Source: an uncultured bacterium
Lineage (GTDB): Bacteria > Myxococcota_A > Bradymonadia > UBA7976 > VGTA01
NCBI GenBank assembly: GCA_943788935.1
Contig: CALSSE010000017.1
Location: 544,001-608,000 of the forward strand
DNA: 64,000 bases
Reading direction: 5' to 3'
Within the stretch, counting starts at the first letter, position 1. Each line of letters starts with the position of its first letter. Of this stretch, positions 50,416 through 59,500 are shown piece by piece. A program made the translations under genes and the position numbers. The notes under the pieces were generated by a model. The model did not search any database. It was given only the letters and a program-made list of their open reading frames with translations, and was not told where the DNA came from.

Positions 50416-50441
50416 GTCTAGTATTTGAACACTTACTAGAC
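50416..50441. repeat. Perfect inverted repeat before the nuclease gene
   Basis: GTCTAGTA (416-423) and TACTAGAC (434-441) pair fully around a 10-base loop, three bases before the TTG start of the nuclease. It could be an operator, an mRNA hairpin that hides the start, or the terminus of the IS91-type element. Confidence 0.6.
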
Positions 50442-50444
50442 TCG

Positions 50445-52766
50445 TTGAGGGAAAAGTGTTTAATTTTTCAACTCGGTTATTTTACCTATCCCTACCGACT
50501 AGATTTCGTTGGGGTCGCACCGCTAAAAGAACATGATGAGCCCTTCTTTGTGCCCAAGTCGGATGAGCCTGTCACTCACACCTTTCATCTACCCCTTGGT
50601 TTTGATGGCTTCGGTGTACGTGAAGATGACAGTCTAGATTATGGGGCTGTGAAAGGGCTCTTCTTTTCATTGTATCGTGGATTCAATCGCTTTGTGAAAG
50701 ATCAACCAAAGCGCGCTGCAGCCCGATCAAAGTCACAACAAGATTTTGAAGATCAGAGGCGCCAAGAGGGTGGACTTGGCTCATCCGTGACTTCAGCTGA
50801 CAGCGCTGCTAGGTATAGCGGGTTGACAGAGATTACTGAGGTCTTACTCGCCCTTCCCGAGCTTAATATTACGCGATTAGAGCGTCCCCAAGCCCCTGTT
50901 GACCAAGTCGATTACGGTCAGATTCACAAATACCTCGATCAGTGCATCTACATGGAGGACCACAGCGCTTACATCGACTGGATGAACCTCCCACGACGCG
51001 AGCTGCGATCAGGTTACTCTGACTTGCTTGGGATGTACTGTTTTATCCTCGATTCCATCTTGGTTGAACTGAATGATGATGTCACCTTGCCAGGCCCAGA
51101 GAGTGCACTCCTTGAATCATTGGTGATCGCCCGAAGGCCTGAGATCGCGAGGGTCGCAGATCAGTTTCGTGAACGTCACCTCTCGGCCGCGAGTGATCTC
51201 TTCAGTGAAGAGGGCAGCGAACACGTCACTCTCATCCTCGAAGAGCTCCTCGCTGAGATCGATCAAGTGACCGCTTTTAGAGACCGCGACTTTCATACCC
51301 TCTTCGAGGCGTGTGAGCGCTTCCTCTATGGCGCACTCGATTCAAATGTCGAAGGGAGCTCTTGGGGACTCGATAAATTCTCTCTCTTCTGGGAAGACCT
51401 CTGTCACACGTGGTTCTTCTCTCAGCCTAACACAGAGGTATTGTATGCCGACTGTGACCTCCCAAAGGCACCTCATTTGATCAGCGCCCTCTCGGGAGGA
51501 GAGGCGATTCGTGAGCGAATAGGGAATCTCCGACTAGGCAAATCGGATCATCCCGACAAGAGCGGATGGGTCTATGTGGGAGATAAAAGATATGACTCTC
51601 ATCATTTAAGTAGAGAGGGTCATTACAGAGACAGCTTGAAGTGGAATACAAATCACTCACAAGCAAAAGTGAAGAGCACTCCATTGAGTCACGACATACA
51701 GGAGCTCCTCTGCGTGAGCTACCGAAGTCAAAGTGGTTATTTTGTCGATAAAGGGCTCATCAGTAAGTGCAATGGAGAAAACACTCATCGCTCACTGATC
51801 AAACGACTACTGAGGCCTGATTTAATCAACGTATATGATGATCAAACGATTATATGGGATTATAAATATGCCGACCTCTCTTTCTTTAACCGTCCAAGCG
51901 ATAAGCTCAAAAAAGATATTTCAAAGAGCTTAGCTTATGAGGCATCACTTGGCGGTTGGGAAGACCTAAAACTTGGTCAGAACCGCTTCTTGATCCCCTG
52001 TTCAAATGGATCTTCAAAGACCGTCAAGATAGATAGATGGGCTCATCTGAGTCATGGCATCTCAGTATGGACCCTAGACCTATGTGAGGCGATTAACAGG
52101 TACGTGAATCATGAGGTTCATGAATGCGATCGAGCATCCTTTCTCACTGAGAGGCTCAAAGCGATGAAGCCCGAGAGCAGTCATCGATTCAGCTTGAGGA
52201 CAATAGATGACTTAGTTCACTTGGAAGGTCGAGAGCTTCCTTCAACGATTGTCAACCATCAACCGATGTTGACCGTAAAGGGCCTTGAAGAGCTCAATCG
52301 AGTACACAGACCGATTCAAGAATATCTTGGGGAGCTTCTTCAAGAGACAAATGTAGATCCTGCACGATATATTGCCTATCACCGTGGTGTAGACCTACAA
52401 CTTGACCTTAAAGCGATGTCTTTTCATGGTGGGCAAGAGGAGCTGAGAGATTGGCTCGAGCTTGAGGTGTTTTCAGCTTTGGGCGCGAGAGATAAGGATG
52501 GTAAACTAGACATCAAACCCGCCCTCATGGTTACTCTTGATGACGATTGTGCGCTATTAAACTGCCAAATACCTCTAAAACATCAATTCGGTGGACGGAT
52601 ACACCGTGTGGACGCCCTTATGTACGGACCGTCCCAGCTAGCTTCACGCATGGCGAGCTTTATTGTGAGAGTTCACCCTTTCTGGATTTTCGACTGTATT
52701 AAGGATAGAGCTAAAACCAATCGCCCCAATGTTAGTCAGCAGAGAGTAGACCCCAAAAAAAGATAG
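50445..52766 (+). CDS. PD-(D/E)XK nuclease family protein next to the CRISPR array
   Basis: The 773-residue frame starts at TTG 50445 with no clear ribosome site. Residues 457-459 RPD and 471-475 WDYKY, with Asp472-x-Lys474, give the PD...DxK pair of restriction-type nucleases; FWEDLC at 315-320 supplies an upstream Trp-Glu typical of the LlaJI / DUF2357 restriction group, and after DxK comes DISKSLAYEASL, the usual Q/S-x3-Y helix. The N-terminal ~300 and C-terminal ~200 residues match nothing I recognise. The homology is inferred from motifs. An McrB-type GTPase partner is absent here. The stop is followed by 30-bp repeats and then by the array, so a shared defence role is possible. Confidence 0.6.
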   Translation: MREKCLIFQLGYFTYPYRLDFVGVAPLKEHDEPFFVPKSDEPVTHTFHLPLGFDGFGVREDDSLDYGAVKGLFFSLYRGFNRFVKDQPKRAAARSKSQQDFEDQRRQEGGLGSSVTSADSAARYSGLTEITEVLLALPELNITRLERPQAPVDQVDYGQIHKYLDQCIYMEDHSAYIDWMNLPRRELRSGYSDLLGMYCFILDSILVELNDDVTLPGPESALLESLVIARRPEIARVADQFRERHLSAASDLFSEEGSEHVTLILEELLAEIDQVTAFRDRDFHTLFEACERFLYGALDSNVEGSSWGLDKFSLFWEDLCHTWFFSQPNTEVLYADCDLPKAPHLISALSGGEAIRERIGNLRLGKSDHPDKSGWVYVGDKRYDSHHLSREGHYRDSLKWNTNHSQAKVKSTPLSHDIQELLCVSYRSQSGYFVDKGLISKCNGENTHRSLIKRLLRPDLINVYDDQTIIWDYKYADLSFFNRPSDKLKKDISKSLAYEASLGGWEDLKLGQNRFLIPCSNGSSKTVKIDRWAHLSHGISVWTLDLCEAINRYVNHEVHECDRASFLTERLKAMKPESSHRFSLRTIDDLVHLEGRELPSTIVNHQPMLTVKGLEELNRVHRPIQEYLGELLQETNVDPARYIAYHRGVDLQLDLKAMSFHGGQEELRDWLELEVFSALGARDKDGKLDIKPALMVTLDDDCALLNCQIPLKHQFGGRIHRVDALMYGPSQLASRMASFIVRVHPFWIFDCIKDRAKTNRPNVSQQRVDPKKR

Positions 52767-52797
52767 GTTGAGATCAACAAGCGACGATCTCGTGGAA

Positions 52798-52905
52798 CCT
52801 CTTGAGAATTCCTCTGAGACCTTTTGATTTTGAGCCTAATGAGAATTCCTCTGAGACCTTTTGAGAGAGAGAATTCCTCTTGAGAATTCCTCTGAGACCT
52901 TTTGA
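52798..52905. repeat. Three 30-bp repeats on the left of the CRISPR array
   Basis: CCTCTTGAGAATTCCTCTGA plus ten bases occurs identically at 52798-52827 and 52876-52905, with a variant at 52835-52864. All contain the 16-mer CTCTGAGACCTTTTGA. The same 16-mer occurs in tandem at 54622-54653 on the other side of the array. Confidence 0.85.
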
Positions 52906-52917
52906 AGTGTCCGATTA

Positions 52918-54228
52918 GTCGCAATAGCCTAAGAGCGGCTAACCCTCGCGAGAAGCAAGTTCTCTGCTATAAGTGGGTCGACATGGGGTCGCAATAGCCT
53001 AAGAGCGGCTAACCCTCGCGAGCTTGTCCTATTGCGTGTAATGGAAGAAAGCACGTCATATCGTCGCAATAGCCTAAGAGCGGCTAACCCTCGCGAGGTA
53101 AAAGCACCGCCAAGACATTAATTATACTTCAGTGTCGCAATAGCCTAAGAGCGGCTAACCCTCGCGAGCATCAACTTTATGGCCGCGCTCGCTAAGCAGC
53201 AGATGGGTCGCAATAGCCTAAGAGCGGCTAACCCTCGCGAGCAGCCCGTGAGTACGGATCTATTCCACCCGTCACCCAAGAGTCGCAATAGCCTAAGAGC
53301 GGCTAACCCTCGCGAGTGAAATTGATACGGAAGACGTGGTGTGAGAGTCGCAATAGCCTAAGAGCGGCTAACCCTCGCGAGAAAGTTCATGAAAAAGCAA
53401 TTCGAACACTTAAAGAAGTCGCAATAGCCTAAGAGCGGCTAACCCTCGCGAGGAGGACTTAATCCAGCTCAATGAGCGTTTGAATGGTCGCAATAGCCTA
53501 AGAGCGGCTAACCCTCGCGAGCGTGTCTCGGAAAAGGCTCCAAGTACGGAGCCTGATAAAGTCGCAATAGCCTAAGAGCGGCTAACCCTCGCGAGATCTT
53601 GGTCTCGATGATCCGAAAGGATTTCTCGAAGGTCGCAATAGCCTAAGAGCGGCTAACCCTCGCGAGATGAGCTTAAGCAGATCGTGGACGGTATGCCCCA
53701 AGCGTCGCAATAGCCTAAGAGCGGCTAACCCTCGCGAGACAACGAGCGCCTGGAGAACTTTTTAGTTCGCCAAAAAAGTCGCAATAGCCTAAGAGCGGCT
53801 AACCCTCGCGAGCCAATAAACTGGACTACGTAGGCCTAGGCCGTCGGGTCGCAATAGCCTAAGAGCGGCTAACCCTCGCGAGTATGGATTTAAATAATTT
53901 ATTTGATTTGACAAGTCGCAATAGCCTAAGAGCGGCTAACCCTCGCGAGGGGCACTGGCGAGTCGAGGGTCCAACACCGCAAGTCGCAATAGCCTAAGAG
54001 CGGCTAACCCTCGCGAGTGGTACCAGCCATAAAAGCCAGTACCTCATCTCGTCGCAATAGCCTAAGAGCGGCTAACCCTCGCGAGAATTCGCCAAAACTA
54101 TGGCGCTTTTGTTGGGTTTGGGGCGTCGCAATAGCCTAAGAGCGGCTAACCCTCGCGAGACGTCGGAGAGGTAGAGGGTCCCCTCTTCCCAGGGTCGCAA
54201 TAGCCTAAGAGCGGCTAACCCTCGCGAG
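52918..54228 (-). CRISPR. CRISPR array, 19 identical 35-nt repeats
   Basis: On the plus strand each repeat begins GTCGCAATAGCC and ends CCCTCGCGAG. Starts are 52918, 52988, 53063, 53134, 53207, 53282, 53347, 53418, 53487, 53561, 53632, 53704, 53778, 53848, 53915, 53983, 54051, 54125 and 54194. No repeat shows a mismatch. Spacers range from 30 to 40 nt. The minus orientation is favoured: it gives a stem TAGCC-GCTCTTA-GGCTA near the 3' end and an 8-nt tag ATTGCGAC, as expected for Cas6-processed type I or III repeats, and puts an AT-rich leader-like stretch (54,229-54,560) at the upstream end. The wide range of spacer lengths favours type III. No cas genes are visible. Confidence 0.97.
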
Positions 54229-54593
54229 AGCACCCCTTTTAACTATCTGAAGTCTTTGAGAAATTCAAGGGTTATTTCGCACACACAAAAAATTAGTCGA
54301 TAGCAGTGTACATAAATGAACCATATCAGTAGCATATATTAAAATTATAAACATGTAAAACTAGACATTTAGCTACTTTTCGCACAGGAAGACTTAATTT
54401 TTTGCTTAAATATTGGATAGATCAAACATATAATCATACACTTATATCATTTGTTGCCTAAATGTATGATAAATATGTGTGCGAATGTTCGTTTCAATTT
54501 TTTGGATGCTCCACTATAAATTACCTAGTAAGCTGAGTCCATGAAAACTACAGCCCTTTAATCTGCCCTCTAATGTAAGAGAGGAGTCAGCCT
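54229..54593 (-). promoter_or_regulatory. AT-rich leader-like stretch next to the array
   Basis: This stretch is markedly AT-rich and has no supported ORF. It directly adjoins the last repeat and lies upstream of the array if that is read on the minus strand. A very short ATG frame (54,541-54,561) has no support. The promoter itself is not resolved. Confidence 0.5.
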
Positions 54594-54653
54594 ATGTCAC
54601 GCGCAGCCAAGCTGAGACTTCCTCTGAGACCTTTTGACTCTGAGACCTTTTGA
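54594..54653 (+). CDS. Possible 19-residue ORF overlapping the flanking repeats
   Basis: AGAGGAG lies 8 bases before the ATG at 54594. The frame codes MSRAAKLRLPLRPFDSETF. The left flank of the array can be read LLRIPLRPFD and SETF in the same frame relation to its repeats, so the two flanks may descend from one short coding unit. Expression is unproven. Confidence 0.3.
   Translation: MSRAAKLRLPLRPFDSETF
54622..54653. repeat. Tandem pair of the 16-mer that also flanks the array on the left
   Basis: CTCTGAGACCTTTTGA occurs at 54622-54637 and 54638-54653, head to tail. It also occurs at 52812, 52849 and 52890 on the left of the array. Confidence 0.9.
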
Positions 54654-54753
54654 AGATGTCCCTCAATACTTCAGTCATTATAGTGTAGGACTTCGCTTAA
54701 GTTATGAGATAAATATCGAACTACATGCTGCATAGCGAGAGGGCTAAAAAATA

Positions 54754-54972
54754 ATGTCGACACTCACTACCCGCGCCGTCTTTATGACATCAGTTGGCAT
54801 CGCTAAATATCATAAGACGACATACAGCGCGCTGAACCAAGATGAGCCCACATTAAGTGGTGAATTTTTCCCTCTCATCAGGCTTGAACAGCTTAAGTCG
54901 AGTGGGGTTAAGATTGATAAGGTGCTCTTATTGTTAACACCTGAAGCTCCCTCCTGCTCAAAACTTGGATGA
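54754..54972 (+). pseudogene. N-terminal fragment of a TM1812/Csx2-like CARF protein
   Basis: The opening VFMTSVGIAKYHKTTY, then SGEFFPLIRLEQL and KIDKVLLLLTPEA, follow the first strand, loop and second strand of the CRISPR-associated TM1812/Csx2 (TIGR02221-type) family, whose N-terminal CARF domain senses cyclic oligoadenylate made by type III effectors. After Glu64-Ala65 (about 54,946) the similarity stops; PSCSKLG and the stop codon come from the foreign sequence that begins there. Full members run to several hundred residues, so effector and most of the sensor are lost. The fragment is plus-strand and divergent from the array. It is the only cas-type gene trace in the window. The match is by pattern, not by search. 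Confidence 0.6.
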
Positions 54973-56531
54973 AGTTGCATGTTTGCTGTTACCATTGATA
55001 CCCAGCTATTTACTTCGGACTTTGCTATATCTAAAGACTCCATCGCAGACTCTAGGTTTTTAACACTTAACTCATTTCTAGGATTAAGGCTATTAAACTT
55101 GGCTAAACGTTTTTGAACCTTTGCTATCTCTTGTTCTAGACGTAACTCTTTTGGAGATTTACGTATTATATTTGGGTCCATTAGCTTTTGAGAGTCTTTT
55201 ATAATATCATCAATTATAATCTTACATCTTCCACAAACACGACCAGCTTGAGAATAGTCTGCAAGTTCTTTAAATGAAGCAATTCCAGTTTTCGTTACTA
55301 TATCTACTAAGTCTTGATGATATATATGCTCACAGCTACAGATGAGCCTACCTTTTTGGCCAATTAATCTATTCTCATAGAGATAGTTGATATCTACTTT
55401 CATCTCTTTTTTTATAAGTGTTTCTATATAGCTGACATCTACATTTGAATTTAGCCCTATAAATCTTGTAAGTTGTTCACCATCTACAAAATACTCATCA
55501 ATTCTATTGTCTTTTTTTGAGCTAATAATAATCTTTTCGTATTTATCTGTAAATTTTGGGGAGCTCACTTCTGTGAGTTCAAATTCACCAACTTTTAGCA
55601 TATCTATACTAACTTCTAAGTCGAACTTTTTAACTCTTTTTTGTAATATATGGGAGATTGCAGCATCAGCTTGTGTAGTACATTCTCGTACATGACCAGC
55701 CATATATCCAAAAGCTTCAACTTCTGCACACTCACCAACAGCATAGATATTTTCATCTTCACTTTGCATATAAAGATTTGTTAAAATTCCTTTGTTCGAC
55801 TTTAGTGTTTCTCTAAAGTATTCGATATTTGGTTTTATCCCAACTCCAAAAATCAGAAAAGGATTTTCTATCTTTAATTTTTTAGTCTCAAGAAGTGTAA
55901 TTTCATTATTTTCAATTTGTTTATCCACTATCTCATCTTCGTAGGATATTCTAATCTTGCTAGCACTTGTGTAACACTTTTCTATAATCTTTATAGACTC
56001 TATCCCTAGATGCCTGTTATAAAGTTGTTTACTTCTTACTAAAAGAGTGATGTTTTTAACATCTGGCATCTCATTGAGAGTTTCAAGAATCTCAAGAGAG
56101 ATTGGTCCACTTCCAACAACAACAACTTCTCGATTTTCAATCCCTTTTTTAATAATTTCACAATCATCTGCTGAACGAAATACAGAAGCATTTGAGATAT
56201 CATCAATGTCAAAAAGAGAAATGGGGATGGAACCAGTAGCTATAATGAGCTTGTCATAAGAAAACATGTCCATATCAGAATAGACGCGTTGGTGCACTCT
56301 ATCTATTGTTTTTATTTTTTGATTGAGTGAGAGTTGTACAGTAGGATCAAGTACTAAAGAAATTTTTCCAGTATCCTCAAAATCATCAAGTAAACGGCAA
56401 AGATGGATTCTATCATAAGGAATGTGTGACTCATCACTTAAGACTATTACATCAAGTGATGCATCTTGCTTTTTAAGATTGTTTGCTAAATATACAGCAG
56501 CTATTCCGCCACCAATAATTACGACTCTCAT
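54945..56531 (-). CDS. NirB-like FAD/NAD(P)H oxidoreductase, C-terminally truncated
   Basis: The N-terminus VVIIGGGIAAVYLANNL binds FAD, VVVVGSGPISLEILE binds NAD(P)H, and CSCEHIYHQDLVD with GRVCGRCK is a BFD-like [2Fe-2S] domain as in assimilatory nitrite reductase large subunits (NirB/NasB). The codons are AT-rich, unlike the left part of the window. Similarity to a natural protein is plausible to about MQLHPSFE, after which the frame runs into the reversed CARF gene and ends at 54,810; that last stretch is chimeric. It lies 67 bases after the RND gene. An enzyme fed by NAD(P)H may sit with metal efflux by chance or as a detoxification partner. Confidence 0.7.
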
Positions 56532-56597
56532 AAGGAACCTTTTATAACATACATATTTGTATATTATAAAAGTATTTACATTAAAAGCATATTTAAA

Positions 56598-59500
56598 TTA
56601 TTTTACTTTATGATGTTTGTCATAAAAAAGTAGATATGTTGATGGTAGAATCAGTAAGGTTAATAAGGTTGAGCTAATAATTCCACCTGTAATTACGACT
56701 GATAAAGGATACTGTATCTCACTTCCAACACCCGATGCATAAAGCAGGGGAAGAATTCCAAAAAGTGTTGTAAATGCTGTCATGAGTACAGGACGAAGTC
56801 TTAGCAAGGCTGCGTCTTTTAGTAAAGTATTTAGTTTTACATGTGGAAACTTTTCTCTGAGTTCTTCTATAAAACTAACGAGTACAATCCCGTTTAAAAT
56901 CGAAATCGCAAATATTGCTAAGAAACCTATAATCGCAGATACTGAAAGATAGATGCCACTAAAAACTAAAGCAATAATTCCACCAATAAGACCAAAAGGA
57001 ACATTAAGTAAGATAAGTAGAGCCTTGCTTATAGAATTAAAAGCAGTATATAAAAGTAAGACTATAAAAAAGATAGTTATTGGGATAATTATCATTAGTT
57101 TCTGAGTAGCTTCTTTCATGTTTTTAAAGTCACCTGCCCAACCGATGTAATATCCATCAGGAATTTTTACTTCTGCTTCTATAATTGCATTGGCTTCTTC
57201 AACAAATGATGCAACATCCCGACCATCAACATCCATAGATAAAACCATATAGCGACTAAGATTTTCTCTTTTTATAAATGATGGACCTTGCACTACTTGA
57301 ATGTCACAGATTTGCTCCAAAGTAACAAGAGCACCATTTTGTGCACGCATCGTTACTGCTTTAACCGTTTCTATATCTTCTTTTGCATCTTTTATTTTTG
57401 CAACGATTCCAAACCTTCTGATGCCTTCTATCTTTTCGCTTACAGCTTCTTCACCAAGACCATTACGAATCACATCCATAACTTCTTCTACGCTGATGCC
57501 GAAACGTGCGAGTGAGAGATAGTTTGGCTCTATCTTGATTTGTGCCTGACCGAGTTGTGTTTCAACTTCCATCTCATGAAGTCCATCGATATCTTTTAAA
57601 ACCGCTTGGATATCTTTAGAGATTGCATCAAGTGTTTTTTGATCATCTCCATAAATCTTAACGGCGAGTTCAGCTTTAACACCTTCGAGTAACTCTTCGA
57701 TTCTCATAGCAATTGGCTGTGTTGGTACAAAGTTTATAAACTCAAAATGCTTCTTTAAATCTTGATTCATTTTTTCTGTGAGTTTTGGTAAGTCTTCTAT
57801 CCCTGGTTTAAGTGTGAGTAAAACTTCCATATAGTTAGCCTGCGCTGTTTCACCATTTTCACTTCTACCAATCATAGACAAGACGGATGCAACTTCTTTA
57901 GGATAGTTTTTGAGTATATACTTTTCAATCTCTCCAGCAGTTTGTGTTGAGTGTTCTAATCCTGTTCCGGGAATTGCAACAACTCTGTACATGATTGACT
58001 CTTCATTTAACTCCGGCATAAATTCTCGCCCTTGAAGACTTAAAATATACGCTAAAACTATAAAGACAAGAGTCACAGATGCTAAGACTAACTTTGCATG
58101 ATGCAGTGCAAAAACTAAGAAAGGTGTATAGAGTTTTTTAATCCCTTTCATCACAATGTTTTCTTTTGATTTAGATGGTTTTAAAAGTAAAAAAGTAAGT
58201 ACGGGTACTAAAACTAAAGCTACTAAAAGTGAACCAAGCATCACAAAGACGATATTTAATGCCATAGGTGAATAAAGCTTACCAGCTAATCCATCAAGTG
58301 AAAGTAAGGGGATAAATACAGCTGCTATAATTAAAACAGCAAAGGTTACAGGAGTAGCCACTTCTTTAGCAGCTTGGGATACCACTTGAAGTTTTGGAGC
58401 ATCTGGCATGTCATGGAGTTTTCTAAAGGAGTTTTCCACTATAACAATAGTTCCATCGACTATCATCCCAACTGCGATGGCTAAACCACTTAAACTCATA
58501 AGGTTTACACTTACAGCATAATAATCCATCAATAAAAAAGCCACTAAAAGTGATAATGGAAGAGAGATAATTACAATAAATGCTGAGCGTAATTCAAAAA
58601 GAAATAAAAATAGTACTATTGCAACTAAGATTACTCCTGAGATTAAAGCAGTAGTCATTGTGCTTACCGCTTTATGTGTAATCTCTGTTCTATCATAAAT
58701 AGTACGGATTACTACACCCTCAGGAAGTGCTGATGCAACAGTTTTAAGTTTCTCTTTGAGTCTCTCAACAACCTTCGCTGCATTTGTAGCACTACGTTGT
58801 AAAACCATACCCATAACAGCTTCACTACCATCTATACTAATGGAGCCAAACCTAGGAGCTGAACCAGTCTCTACAGTAGCTACATCGCCAATAGTTACAG
58901 AATGTCCATCAAGAGATTTTACAACAGTATTTCGGATATCATCAAGTGACTTATATAAGCCCGCTCCACGAATCAAATACTGTTCACGATTAAACTCTAA
59001 ATACTGTCCACCTGCGGCTTGATTACTTTTTTGTAATGCATCAACTATATCGCTATAGGTTACATCAATATTTTGTAGTTTTTTTGTGTCTATAAGAACG
59101 TTGTATTGTTTTTCATAACCACCCCAACCTACTACTTCTTCAACACCACTTACACTTTTAAATAGTGGTGTAACAACATAATCTTGCATCTCACGAATCT
59201 CACGTAATGAGTACGAAGAAGTAGTATCTTTAATCTCATACCAAAAAACTTGTCCTAAACCCGTTGTATTTGGCCCAAGCATAGGTTTACCCCACCCACT
59301 TGGAATATCTACAGAACTTAATCTTTCAGATACTAGTTGGCGCAGAAAATATATGTCCATATTGTCTTCAAAGAATATAGAAACATACGAAAGTCCAAAA
59401 AATGAGTTTGACATTATGAGTTTAACCCCAGCCATTCCCGAGAGTGCTGATTCGATTGGATAAGTCAAAAGCTTTTCAATATCTTCTGCTGAATTACCTG

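Noticed and set aside
52736-52924. Minus-strand 62-codon frame with KRSQRNSQE repeats
   Set aside because: It is the reverse reading of the 30-bp repeats and runs into the first CRISPR repeat.
52918-54228. Integron attC array
   Set aside because: The units are identical 35-mers spaced by 30-40 unique bases; attC sites vary in sequence and are separated by gene cassettes.
54810-54944. C-terminal 45 residues of the long minus-strand reductase frame
   Set aside because: They are antisense to the CARF fragment and of different composition; the frame only happens to stay open past the junction.
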